Positions 1 to 11,053 of a stretch of 64,000 bases of DNA are shown here, piece by piece. Position numbers and translations under genes: made by a program. How positions within the stretch are numbered: position 1 is the first letter of the stretch; the number at the start of each line of letters is the position of its first letter. The notes under the pieces were generated by a model that was not told the origin of the DNA, did not search any database, and was given only the letters and a program-made list of their open reading frames with translations. Origin of the DNA: Raffaelea ambrosiae (Eukaryota > Ascomycota > Sordariomycetes > Ophiostomatales > Ophiostomataceae); assembly GCA_002778195.1 (NCBI GenBank), contig PCDI01000001.1, positions 682,001 to 746,000 on the forward strand, in the 5' to 3' direction.

Positions 1-510
1 TTCCCGCGCTATGCGCCGCCCGTGACAATTCCATACGAGTTACCATACAAGGAAATTGTCATCGCCGAATCTCACTTGTACAGATACCTGCATCACAGCC
101 TCGACACTGTAAGAGATATGCGCAGGCATTCCGGAAAGGATACACGTTTGGCCGTGGAGAAGAAGAATCAATGGCCAGACGTGTTTTGCGAGAGTATAAA
201 TAGCCTCGTCGAAGGTTCGAATTGAATTGAACTTGTCTTCTCTCTCTCTTCTCTTTCCATTCTTCTCATCATCAGAAACACAATCTTCATCTGCATCTTC
301 ACGATCTTCTTCGTCTGCCCACCAATTTCTGAGCTACTCAGCTTCTCCAAAGTCCAAAAGACAAAAAGCGAACTTTCCAAGTTCCAATTTCCCAAAGTCT
401 TCACACCCAGCTTCCCTATCTGCACTGCACCCGTGTCAAGGAAACTTGACATTTGCCCATCCACCCAATCCACCCATTCATTGCTTCAAGCAACTTCATC
501 TGAGTTCAAG
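1..510. other. Upstream flank and leader of the first gene
   Basis: No gene is supported here. The stretch holds a TATA-like box at 195-202 and, from about 235, a CT-rich leader typical of fungal transcription starts. Short open frames on both strands lack codon bias and recognisable motifs. Confidence 0.5.
195..202 (+). promoter_or_regulatory. Putative TATA box for the phosphotransferase gene
   Basis: TATAAATA lies about 310 bases before the ATG at 511 and just before a pyrimidine-rich tract (235-260) that looks like a fungal transcription start region. This is a sequence match only. Confidence 0.4.
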
Positions 511-2336
511 ATGGCCATCACCAGATCTACATCCTCGAGTGAGGTGGCAAAGACCGTCAGCGATGTCCTGAACAAAAAGTTTGGTCGTCAGGTAAGAGGA
601 TACATGTACCGTTGGTACAAAAGCATATCCGACTCGTCTCCTTCTATGTCTCAAAGTCTCTTTTGTCCATTGCATCTTCTCTTCGATTTTTTTTTTCGTT
701 TCATCTTCCGGTTCTCTTGTCTCTTGTCCCAGTGGCTCTTTGCATATATTGTCTCGAGAAAAATATGTCTTTCAAAGACATCAGTCTCCGGAGAAAATAT
801 CATGTTTTTGGGAGGGGGGCAAAGAAAGGGAGAAGAGTGTGGATGGAACGAAAAAAAAAAAAAAAACCACCACCACAATCAGAAAAAACACAGGACAAAA
901 AAAAAACATGAAAAGGTACGTTGAGGTGAGTAGCAATCATGGGCTAACGCTCATGACAGGCCATCAATGTGACCCTTGCGGGCGAGACCAACAACTCGCT
1001 CACCTACTACGCGACCCTCGGTCCTGATGTTGAGCTGGGCAGGGTCCCCGACACTATCCAGCCGGGTTGTGTCTTCTTGCCCAAGGACGTTACCAAGGTG
1101 TTCATGAAGTTCACGGCTCCCGATGCCATGCTCAATGACGACGTGGTCGTGGAGAACGAGGTCGCCATGGCGACCCTCTTTCGTGATGCTCTCAAGACGT
1201 ACCGTGGACGCCATCTTGTCGCCGACGTGTACGGCTGGCAACAGGCCAGTGCCGGCCAGCGCGGCTGGATCCTCATGGAACATCTTCCCGGCAAGAGCAT
1301 CAGCCGCGAAGAGTTCGCCAAGCTTGATCTCGACCAGGCCAAGGTAATCATCAACGGGGTTGCCAATTTGTTCAGACAGATCCAGCAGTACGACCTGCCT
1401 GCATCCTACAAGGGATACGGCGGAGCGCGCTTTGAGTTCGGCCAGGTTGTTCCCGGACCGACACCCATTTACGGCGCCAGCAAGGGGTGCGACACGTATC
1501 ACGAACTGTACACCGAGTGAGTATTGAAGAGACTTATAGTGACATCAGCCCCTGCTGCATCACTGCTTGACAGGCTAATCCATGGTACCACCACACCAGG
1601 TACTTCAACACGCAGCTTGACTTTATGGAAAAGTGCAAGATCATCGAGGGCTGGAAGGGCACCGACATGCGTCCCCGACTCGACAAGTTTGTGGCTGGAG
1701 GGTTCAAGCCGGTAGTTGAGAGCATCCTACCACTGAAGCCCCGCCAGACGCTGGTTCATGGCGACCTTGGTAAGCGACAGGACACTCCTACTTGCTGTGT
1801 TCCAGCTGCTGTGTTCCAGCACACATGTGTCTTGCATAGAGCGCTGTTGCCTAACATCCAAATCCTCCAATGCAGACCTGCACAACATGCTCTTTGACCC
1901 CAAAACGCACGCCATCACGGGTCTGCTGGACTTCAACTTCAGCCATGTTGCCTCCATGTGCGACGAGTATTTTTACTCGCTCTCTACTCTCAACACAATC
2001 GTCTTTCCTCCAGTGCCGGGGAGGTGGACCAACATCCAGCGCTTCTTGCTGTACGGCGAGACTAACGAAGCCGTCGAGGAGGCTGAAAAATCAAAGGGCT
2101 GGGAGGTGATGAAGTTGACCAACGAGGCCTTCTTCATTGCCGACGTCCAGCGGCCTTTTGACCTCATGCCTGGTATTGAGGCCACCTCGATGCTTTACTG
2201 GTTCATCCAGGCGATCAGCCCCCCCGTCTTCTTTATGGAGAAGTGTGTTGCCAGGATGGGGAAAGAAGGCGTGGAGGCCGAGAAGGCCACTAGCATGGCG
2301 AATCTTGAGAAGTTGCTGGCCAAATACGGATACTAG
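511..2336 (+). CDS. APH-family phosphotransferase (kinase-like fold), 4 exons
   Basis: Exons 511-591, 960-1516, 1600-1769 and 1876-2336 join in frame to 422 residues. The catalytic loop is rebuilt across the last intron as VHGDLDLHNMLFD, followed by LLDFNFSH. These are the Brenner-type loop and metal-binding Asp of the aminoglycoside/choline phosphotransferase family (Pfam APH). The N-lobe carries VENEVAMATLFRDA and a hinge-like GWILMEHLPG. Fungal members are usually annotated only as phosphotransferase family enzymes, and the substrate is unknown. Drug resistance should not be assumed. All introns have GT-AG ends. The first is long for this genome (368 nt) and rich in T and A runs. An alternative would be another kinase-like small-molecule phosphotransferase. 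The fold call is solid and the function is open. Confidence 0.85.
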
Positions 2337-3518
2337 GCAGCTATGAGGGCATTATGTATGGTATGGAGGAATGAAGGGACGGGGTGGAGAAAACCGAGGG
2401 ATTGGACGATGATAGGCGAATGGGTGAATGGTTGAGCGATGGGAAGAAGGAATCTGCCAAGGCTCAAACGTTTGTTGCCAGACGGTACCATCTTGTCTTT
2501 TTTTTTTGTCTTTTTTCTTCTTTTTTTCTCTCTTTTGTGTGTTACATTTTTCGGGTCTTCTTTTTTTGTATCCGCACACCGTTTTACACAAACGCGACAA
2601 GTCAGCACACTTCAAAACAAACTCGCTGCATCGGTGTGATAGTCATGAAGTTTCTGGTAGATTGTTCCCGGAAGACGATGAAAGGTAAGGTGAGAGAGAT
2701 CGGTTTCTGGCTCGGTTTACAACCCACACTGCCCATAAACATCCAACAGGAACTCGGTCTGGCAAATTCCGAGATGCGGAATTACGTCAAGCGTTGGCAG
2801 GCGTTTCAGGTACATTCGGAGTTTTAGGCATGTGCGCAAGGCTTTCAGCGATATCGCACCTGACAAAGACAGGACAGCTGTGTGCCCAGGCCAGGCCAAA
2901 GCGTACTTCCCCAAAACCCCTCGCCAAGGCAGAAAAGGACGGCTTGACATGGAGGGGCAGTCTTTTATTGTATTTTATTTTCCAACAAGCCTGCGAAATC
3001 GCGCAAGTGGCCAAAGGAGAACAGCACAACGATGCAAAAAGCCGCGTGACAGTCAATTGGCTTTTGGGCTCAACCTTCCTTTGTATATCCCGAGTCTCCG
3101 AGGGCCAAGGCTCGGGGCCAGTGGTCTAGCTGGCGCCACCAAACTTGCTTCTGACTCAGCCATGACATAATTTCCCGCCTTTCCGTCCGTTGTTTTTTTA
3201 CACCGTCCCTCGTATATACGTAGTACCGCCTAAGGGCCGCAAGGAAGGAGCGAGGGAGGGGGGAAGAGGGAAAAAATATGTCACAAAAAAAAAACCACGG
3301 GCTGAAAATTTATCAGATTTTCTTTATCAGATCTGCCCGCGTCCCCTTTCCGGTTTCGGTCTCACGCATTTCATGACGCCTGTGTATGCCTATTGTTTTC
3401 TTCCATATCGTCGCAGCGTCTCCTCGTCCTGAATTCACCTGGCACGAGAGTGAGTCTTGATTGTGATTGCGTGCCCACGCCCCTCTGCGCCTGCACAAGG
3501 CGTCCCTGCATTGGGACC
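2337..3518. other. Intergenic between phosphotransferase and carrier genes
   Basis: No gene is supported. T-rich tracts follow the phosphotransferase stop. Around 2646-2810 there is an exon-like arrangement (ATG at 2646, a GTAAGG donor, an AACAG acceptor, then a GTACAT donor). It codes for nothing I recognise, so I treat it as untranslated sequence or chance. Confidence 0.4.
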
Positions 3519-4888
3519 ATGAGCGACGGCGGGAACACGCACGCCGAGATTTTGGCGGTGAGTACAGCGAAAAATTGGGCTAGCATCGTGCGATTTTTTT
3601 TTTCGTTTCTCTTGATTTCCCCTGAGAAATTGGCTGACAGGGATTTGGAAAGGCGGGCGCGTTCGCTGCCTTCACGATTGACCTGATCGTTTATCCTCTG
3701 GATACGATCAAGACGCGCTTGCAAAGTCGGGACTACATTAAAACGTATGCCGCCGAGCCTGCGCATTCTGGAGGGTCGGCGGCGGCGACAGCTACTATGT
3801 TGCGCCGTACAGCCCCTTCGCCATATGCCCTGCGTGGCCTCTACCAGGGCATTGGCAGCGTCATCATAGCGACACTGCCAGCCTGTAAGCATGACCTTGT
3901 TTCCGGGTTTGATTGATTGATTCGTCTGTCCATTTTCCTGTGCTCTGTTAATTTTTTTTTTTTTTTTTTTTTACGTTGTGATTTTACTTCCTTGTTCTAT
4001 GATTGTCTCTCAATTTGAGGCGTGTTTTGCTGCATCATGAGCATGTTTTGTTTGCTTTGCATTGAACATTTTTGGGGAGCCTGACACATCCTACCAGCGA
4101 GTGTATTCTTCACCACCTATGAGTCAGCCAAACGCATGATTGGCAGCACTCTGCCCGAGGCTACCGGCATGCGTGCACCACCGACGGCACTGGTGCACTC
4201 GCTCTCCTCTGGCATTGCCGAGCTGGCGTCGTGCCTGGTGCTGACCCCGGCCGAGGTGATCAAGCAGAATGCCCAGATGATCCAGGCAAAGGCAACTGCG
4301 GACGGCGGCCGGGCGCAATCGTCGGCGAGCAGCTCGCTTCAGGCATTGCGGATGCTACGCAACGCGGAGGGCGGCGCGGTGCGACGTCTGCTGTCTGGGT
4401 ACACGGCGCTCGCCGCTCGCAACCTACCGTCTACCGCCATCCAGTTCCCAATATTCGAGGCGATGCGCGTTCGCCTCATGTCGCGGTGGGGGGCCCACGA
4501 CGGAATCGGCCCCGTCAAGATTCGGGGGCAGACACATGAGCTACTCCTGACGGGCGCCGTGAACGGGCTAAGCGCCGGCACGTCCGGTGCTATTGCCGCC
4601 GTGATCACGACGCCCATCGACGTAGTCAAGACACGCATGATGCTGGTCGCCGACTATGTGGACGTGGCCCCATCTGCTGGCCAAAACGGACGTTGCCGGC
4701 GGCGACGGCTGGGCGGCGTCAAGCTGGCAAAGCGGATCTACCATGAGCACGGCGTCCGGGGCCTGTTCCGGGGAACCATCCTGCGTGCTGGTTGGACATT
4801 TGTCGGCGCGGGGCTCTACTTGGGCACATATGAGACAGCCAAGGCATGGCTGCGGTACGGTCGCGAACCGGTGGAGTACGCAGTATGA
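3519..4888 (+). CDS. Mitochondrial carrier (SLC25), S-adenosylmethionine carrier-like
   Basis: Exons 3519-3557, 3641-3884 and 4098-4888 give 357 residues. Three carrier repeats are visible from their signature motifs: YPLDTIKTRLQS (about residue 30), TPAEVIKQNAQM (about 144) and TPIDVVKTRMML (about 266). These define the six-helix mitochondrial inner-membrane carrier family. PAEVIKQ in the second repeat together with PLDTIKTRLQ in the first resembles the S-adenosylmethionine carrier (yeast Pet8, human SLC25A26). That carrier imports SAM into the matrix in exchange for S-adenosylhomocysteine. The protein is longer than Pet8 because of Ala/Ser-rich insertions after the first and second repeats. 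Both introns are GT-AG and the second contains a long T run. Family certain; substrate by resemblance only, and other SLC25 members remain possible. Confidence 0.85.
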
Positions 4889-6976
4889 TATGCCTGAGCA
4901 ACAACAAAGAATAGGTGCGACAGAGGACTGCCAGCAGAGTGAGAAGGCAGAGACCGCGGGGCACGCATCACAAGGCAAAAGCAAAGCGCCGAGCCTAGAT
5001 ACGAGCTGCTGCGTCATTGGCTGGTAGCGAGCAGGTTGGCGGTCGGCTGTTGGCCTTCTTCCGACTGTAAAGACATCGCCGACAATATCCACAGCGGCAT
5101 GGCATTGTTACATCCAGTCACCGGCGCTGTCTCGTTTCAGCCTACCGGACAGAGCCAAGCCAGGATTTGGGAATACAGAACCATCCTCGCCGGCTATCCG
5201 GACATATTGCCATGATATGACAAGCGGATTTTCCGGCAACTCGAGATGACAGGCCAGGTTGAGAGGGCGGCATAATTGCCCTAGCATTGGAGGTGGGGTT
5301 CACGTGCCGATTTTGTTGCATTGGCAAATGCGAAAACGAGAAAGAAAAAGGGAAAATAAGAGAGACAGGCCAGTTCAACCGAGGGTCAGGGCGCGCATCA
5401 CATTGTACTTGTAAATTTACAGAGCTCACGAAATAAAGCATAGACCGCATGAGATAGACCGCCAGACGACCGGAAATGACTCGACGTGCCATGGCATTTG
5501 ACCGTCCAGTCCAACCCGGATGGCCCAACAGTGTCTGCATGGTAGCACCAATCACAAACCACTGACTCACCGTGAAATAAGGACATTTTGTAAGAACTGC
5601 ATCTGTTCTTTTCTTGGTGTGGCCGCGCCTACCGGCGGTGAGTGGACATGGAGCTGCGCATGCAGGGTTTTCCTGCTCTTTCCTTTTTTCATGTCTCGTT
5701 CTTTGTCCGTCCAGATTTCTCCCCAGTACCTAGATAGTGCATGGTTCGATTGGTTCGATTGCGATAGGTAGGGGCGGTTTCCGACCATCGGACATGTTGG
5801 GACAGGCTGGGACAGGCTGGGACAGACCAAGATAGACGGAAGCCACGAGATAAGAAGGTCAAACCCGACCTGAGAGGAAAGAGCCCTGCGTAAAATAGAA
5901 TAAAATGAAGACGAGAGAAAAATGAGAGATTGAAGACCGAATCGAGAAGGAAGCACACGAAGAGGCATGTTTGGCTGGCCGGGCGAAATGAGGCAACGCC
6001 GGTGCTGGTGGGTGGCTCTTGCCGTCTCGCACGGCGAACGGGCAGCCAAAAGATATGGCATCAGGCCGGCGGAAGATGACGCGATTGGCTGGAGTCGACT
6101 TTTTAGTCACCGCAGAGATAAAGGCCCAACTGTCGGGTCGTTCGTGCCTTCCCTCCCTCAACACGGGCTGCAGTTGCATGGCTTGCATAGCTTGCGTAGC
6201 GCGCTTCCCGTTCCTGCCCCTTCGTGCGAACTTTTGTCATCGTCTGGCGTTCTGGGCCTGCTGGTCTGACCTTGTTGCTGGCCAATTGACGAAAATAAAA
6301 TGACGAAAATTGCCTAGTTCCGAAGAGCGGAGGTTCCTGGCCAACCGTGTTGGCCCCAAGCTCGCCATCGGCCCGCACGATCTCAACACAACGATGGGTT
6401 CTTCTGTTCCTTCTTAGGCCATGGCCGATGTGAGACAGACAATAGAATGGGCAGGAGCGTCAACCGGGCAGACAGGCCACCCGTGGCGGGACCCTACCCT
6501 CCTCCCCCCATGAGAGCGGTCGCGTAAGGCGTAAGGCGAAGAAAAANNNNNNNNNNGGGGGGGGGGGGGGGGGGGGGGGGGGCAGGCCACCCTGTCGAGG
6601 TGATGTGCGACCATTCTCCATAAGCGACCTATCCATGCTGCGCTGGCTTGGCTGGTCGGCCCATCTGTACGTAGAACTGTACTATCGGCCACCGCAGGAC
6701 GACTGGGAAAACAAGAAAACAAGCAAATCCCTCTCCCACATCGTTTCTGGCTTGGACCACTCCCCCCATTGATCATCGACGTTCATTGACCCTTTTTGAC
6801 TCTTGTCTTGCTTCATCCAAACACTTGTTTGTCATCCAAATGACCTTGATCTTTGCCCGCTTGAGTTGATCTGCGAGACCATATCGTTTGCTTCATCTTG
6901 ATCAACATCATCTCCGCCGTCTTGTCCGTCTTCTTCTTCATCGAAGCTAAGCGGAAATTGACAACATCTTGCCAAC
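4889..6976. other. Intergenic, with assembly gap
   Basis: About 2.1 kb without a supportable gene. It holds short direct repeats (a 10-base unit of TGGGACAGGC type near 5798-5826 and a doubled TGGTTCGAT near 5742-5760), a gap of ten N with a G run, and the leader of the UPF0643-like gene (about 6790-6976). Open frames of 80-160 codons on both strands look like chance. Confidence 0.5.
6547..6582. other. Assembly gap of 10 N followed by 26 G
   Basis: Positions 6547-6556 are N and 6557-6582 are an unbroken G run. The true length is unknown, since a homopolymer probably stopped the assembly. It does not interrupt a recognised gene. Confidence 0.95.
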
Positions 6977-7633
6977 ATGCCGGCCACTCTTGAGACGGTT
7001 TCCCCCAATGTCGTGGTCAAAACCCCGTCGTCCGTGAAGAACCAGACAGAAAACAACATCAATGTGAGACCGATCCCGTCCAGCAAGGAGCGGTACATCC
7101 TCTTCTCGCCATATGACGACCACTTCCTTGACCTGGACCGTGAGACGCCGCAGCACCGTCTCTTTGCCCGGGCCCTGTCCGTTCTTGACAACACTCGGAG
7201 TGACTACCCCACGAACCCGTACCCAGACTCCTTCAACTACTCAGTTGTCGTCGACGCCCTGCGCCACTTGGTGCAGACCGAGAAGCAGACGTGGAAGCAG
7301 GACCATTTCTATGTCATCGCCTTCCGCTCGCGGATCCCTCCGTCCACCAACTATGGTGACCTCGGCGCCCTCGACAAGGACGCCCATCAGGAGGCTAACG
7401 AGAGCGGCGGCCTGCTCAAGTACTGGTTCAACGACCCTGACGCGGACGGCCGCAACCTGGCCACCTGTGTGTGGCTGACACCGGGCCATGCTGCGCGTGC
7501 CGGCGTCCTGCCTCTTCACCGCAAGGCGGCTGGTGCTGTGCGGTCCATGTACACGGAATGGCGCATTGAGCGGTTCCGTCTGCAGATCGAAGACAACGTG
7601 GAGAGCTGGTCGCTCACTGACTGGACGGTTTGA
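6977..7633 (+). CDS. UPF0643-like conserved fungal protein
   Basis: A single-exon frame of 218 residues. The spacing of conserved blocks is that of the fungal UPF0643 family (S. pombe PB2B2.08 type): an N-terminal YILFSPYDDHF segment, a central WKQDHFYVIAFRSRIPP, and near the C-terminus LHRKAAGAVRSMYTEWRIER followed by a short acidic end. No signal peptide or membrane segment is visible. The function of the family is unknown. In this family the C-terminal region resembles an N-acetyltransferase fold, but that is from memory and not visible here. The ATG follows a GCCAAC context after a leader rich in CATC repeats. Family assignment is by pattern recognition and moderately sure. Confidence 0.75.
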   Translation: MPATLETVSPNVVVKTPSSVKNQTENNINVRPIPSSKERYILFSPYDDHFLDLDRETPQHRLFARALSVLDNTRSDYPTNPYPDSFNYSVVVDALRHLVQTEKQTWKQDHFYVIAFRSRIPPSTNYGDLGALDKDAHQEANESGGLLKYWFNDPDADGRNLATCVWLTPGHAARAGVLPLHRKAAGAVRSMYTEWRIERFRLQIEDNVESWSLTDWTV

Positions 7634-8838
7634 TGACACCAAAAAGAAGGGACGGGATAAGGGTGGAGAAGATAGAAGAAAGAACCCCAGGAAACGGAGA
7701 AAGGGGAAAGGGGAAAAGGGAACAGGGAGAAAAGAGTGATAGATGCGCTGGGATGCCTTTCACGACACATATCCGATGAAGTGTGACGACTGCATTTTTC
7801 CTCCCATGGGGTTTGTTTTTCTAGTTAGTGCTTTTTTTTTTCATTTTGTGTTGTTTCGTGTATTAGGGACCACAGGGAGCCAGAAAAACATGGGCTCCCT
7901 TTAGAGAAATAAAAAAAAAGGGTTTGAAAAGTGCCGAGACACCAAAGGAGCGTTGCAAGACGGGGGCCCTGTCGTCATTTTAAACTCGAGTTGCCTTGCA
8001 TGTCCAGACCAAGACGCCCTGGCCTGATGGTGGTCACTGGCGTGGGGGTTCCGTGTGGGATGTTTATATGCCTTACGATTTAGCGAGAAAATTGACAAAT
8101 GCGCGCGGGATGGTCCTGCCAGGTTCCTGTTTCCCAGGGCTCCATTCCCCAGCGAGCCTCTGACCCAGCTGCCGAAAGGCTAGGCAGAGTTTCGTCTTCT
8201 TGCCGGTTGTCTGACCTATTTGGGGGGTCTCCAGCCGAAACCGATTCACACGGATGAAGCCGAAGTGTTTTCTGGCCAGTGGAGGGGAGATTAGGACCTC
8301 AGATAAGGTGCTCCTCGAATGGCACAACTGCTGAATCTCAAGAGATGTTTTTGGTCTTGAATGTTTACTGGTCAGCTTCACGTTCAGCTCAATATTTCAT
8401 GTCAGCAGGACGGTGAGCTGCTCCACATTGTCTTAGGTGTGAAGGTGAAGCTCCGAAGCTGAAGAGCGACCACGAGAAACACAGTGCTGATTTGGGTTCA
8501 TAGGTTGTACTTCACACTGTCACCACATGGAGGGGCTATGGCTGAAATTTATTCTGCTGCCCGTCACCGCCATCAAGCCCCATTGTGGGTGGGCAAACCC
8601 ACAAATCAAGCAAAAAGTGAAAGAAATCTCGGTTCACGACGAGTGACGATTACCAAAAAAGGTGCAAAATTCGCCCAACACCGTCTCGACGACAAGTTCA
8701 CGGCCATTTCGACTCCCCCGAATTGCGAGTGACAAGCCTCGATAGTTTATCGACTTTTTTCTGCTCTCCGAACCCCGAGAAAATTATCCGGCCGTCTCGA
8801 AGTCATTTTCTCTTCCCCCCTTCAAGAAATCGCCCACC
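7634..8838. other. Intergenic between UPF0643-like gene and eIF3h
   Basis: No gene seen. A purine-rich 3' untranslated stretch (7634-7740) and T/A runs near 7830 and 7905 suggest polyadenylation. The leader of the eIF3h gene occupies roughly the last 150 bases. Confidence 0.5.
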
Positions 8839-10035
8839 ATGGTTTCCTCAGCAGATGCTCTCAAGGAGCAGCCGTTCCAATCGGTTCAGGTGGAGGCCCT
8901 GGTCGTCATGAAGATTACCAAGCACTGCTCGTCGACGTTTCCCACGACGGCGACCGGCGCCATTGTTGGTATGGAGAACAACGGCGTGCTGCAGGTGACC
9001 AACACGTTTGCGTTCCCCGCGGCCGATGCGGCCAGCCTCGAGTCGTCGTCGAATGAGCGCGGCAACCACCAGAACGACGCATCGGCACTGGCTGCCGCCG
9101 CTCCGCGGGCCAAGAGCAACGTCACATACCAGTCGGAGATGATCCGGCATCTGAAGGAGGTCAACGTGGATGCCAACAGCGTCGGCTTCTACACCAGCGC
9201 CACGATGGGCAACTTTGTCAACATGAGCTTCATCGAGAACTTGTACCACTACCAGCGCGATGCCACCCAGAACGCCACCACGGTCGCCCTCGTCTACGAT
9301 GTCAGCCGCAGCTCCCAGGGCGCGCTTAACCTGCGCGCGTTCCGTCTGTCGAGCGTCTTTGTGGCCGCCTACAAGGAGGGCAAATTCACAACCGACAAGT
9401 AGGTTCCTCCCACCAGCTGGTCTTGCGGGGCCTTGGTACTCGTTTCTCTTCATTTCTTTGCTAACATGTACAGCCTCCTAAAATCCAAGCTCTCTTTCAA
9501 GGACATCCTGGTCGAGCTCCCGGTCGTCGTTCACAACTCGCACCTGCTCAACACCTACCTGCACCAGCTGCCGGCGCCGCCCGCCACCGCCGAGGTCGAG
9601 CTGCCGACCTCGCTGTCCGACATTGAGCGCGACCCGGTCGGCATCCCGCCCTACCCGTCGCTGGACTCGCTCGACCTGTCCATTGACCCCTTCCTCGAGA
9701 AGACCTGCGACCTGCTGCTCGACAGCATCGAGTCACACTACACCGACCTCAACAACCACCAGTACTACCAGCGCCAGCTCGGCCGCGAGCAGCAGAAGAT
9801 CCAGGCCTGGCAGACGAAGCGCAAGGCCGAGAACGCCCAGCGCGTCGCCGCCAAGCAGACCCCGCTGCCTGAGGATGAGTGGCAACGGCTGTTCAAGCTG
9901 CCCCAGGAGCCCAGCCGGCTCGAGGGCATGCTCAACGCCCGCCAGGTCAACCAGTACAGCCAGCAGGTCGACGGCTTCACTGCCAACGTCAGCGCCAAGA
10001 TGTTTGCTGTCCGGGGAAACCTCCTGCCCGAGTAA
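8839..10035 (+). CDS. eIF3h: Eukaryotic translation initiation factor 3 subunit H
   Basis: Exons 8839-9398 and 9474-10035 encode 373 residues. An MPN domain starts with VQVEALVVMKITKHC. The segment VGFYTSATMGNFVN stands where catalytic JAMM proteases have their His-x-His ligands, so the metal site is absent, as in eIF3h (MPN-minus). A second half carries the family's long helical region and a conserved tail: PLPEDEWQRLFKLPQEPSRL, then ARQVNQYSQQVDGFT. This matches the eIF3h tail rather than eIF3f. The protein would act in the cytoplasmic eIF3 complex at the 40S ribosome. Length fits the family (about 350-370). The single intron is 75 nt with GTAGGT and TACAG ends. An insertion of about 35 residues rich in Ala/Ser/Asn follows the first strands. 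Confidence 0.93.
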
Positions 10036-11053
10036 AGTACGGCAATTGTAAGGAAGGAGACAAGCAGTGATGGGGGCCGGATAGGATCACCTCAGGAGGA
10101 GAGCCGAAAAAAGTTTCTCTTTTATGTGTATAGCCATGCGGGCGTCAGGCCCTCTTTCCCTGAGCCCTCGAGTTCATCCATTTGGGACCGCGATATTCAG
10201 GGGTTGTCACACATGGGAGACAAAGGGTCAAAAAGGGTCGAGATGAGCGGGTGAGTTTTTGCATTCGGCCTGGCGTTTATGGTAGTTACTACGAACTTGT
10301 CTGTATTTAAAAAAGAAACATATTTTGAAAATCAAGACAAAAGGGATAAAGACAAAAAGACAAAAACAAATCACCTCCAAAATTACCTCCAAAAACGAGC
10401 ACAGCCATAGATCTCTTAACGTGTCAACTCCACATCCCACCATGTCCCTCCCACGATGTGTATGAAGGACGAGTGCATGCCCCCGTGCTGCTTCCTCTAT
10501 GGTGGGACGATTCGCCTGTGCCTGAAGACAAAACGGATATCAACTGCATGCTTATCTCATTGTGGTTTAGCGTAGATCATGATTTTTTTTTTTTTTTTTC
10601 CTGTCCCTCGTCCAACCCCTCACTGGTAATACCCTTTTGTCTCTGCTTTCTGCCCCACCAATCCACCTCTTTTCTTCTACATCCGCTTCAACTTTTTTTC
10701 TCACTTCTACCGTATATCCTCCCCTTCTCTTGCCCTCCTCCGCTTCATTTTTTTCTTGCTTGTTCTCATCGTCCTTCTTCCATCTCTCCTCCCCAAGCTT
10801 AGCTCTTCAGGTACGTTTCTACAGCAGGGCTCTGTCTAAGTCAGCTTTCCCAAACGAACCTGTTTTGAGACGAAGCTGGCCACTTTTTCTGTAGACAAGT
10901 GTCAGCTTCGGCAGTTGTTCTCCCAGCTTGATTCCGACGATGCCAGGCCTTCAGGGATAGTCTCTTTCTCTTTTGCGGACGAATTGGCTAACTTTTTTTG
11001 TCTTCTCAGACCCTGTCTCCTCCCCTCCTACCACATCTACACACATCAACAAA
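10036..11053. other. Intergenic and leader of SAH hydrolase gene
   Basis: The first half holds the eIF3h 3' region and an AT-rich segment near 10300-10400. The second half is a long pyrimidine-rich tract (about 10570-10800) typical of strongly expressed fungal promoters, followed by the leader intron listed separately. No gene is seen. Confidence 0.6.
10811..11009 (+). other. Probable intron in the 5' untranslated region of the SAH hydrolase gene
   Basis: A GTACGT donor at 10811, a GGCTAAC branch site at 10986-10992 and a TTCTCAG acceptor ending at 11009 define a 199-nt intron 44 bases before the ATG. All three signals match those of the coding introns in this window. Confidence 0.6.

Noticed and set aside
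511..2336. Antibiotic resistance gene interpretation of the APH-like protein
   Set aside because: The fold is shared by many unrelated small-molecule and choline-type kinases in fungi, and nothing in the sequence points to aminoglycosides.
2646..3129. A possible small spliced gene between the phosphotransferase and carrier genes
   Set aside because: Donor and acceptor are present, but two frames are equally plausible and neither gives a recognisable or conserved-looking protein.
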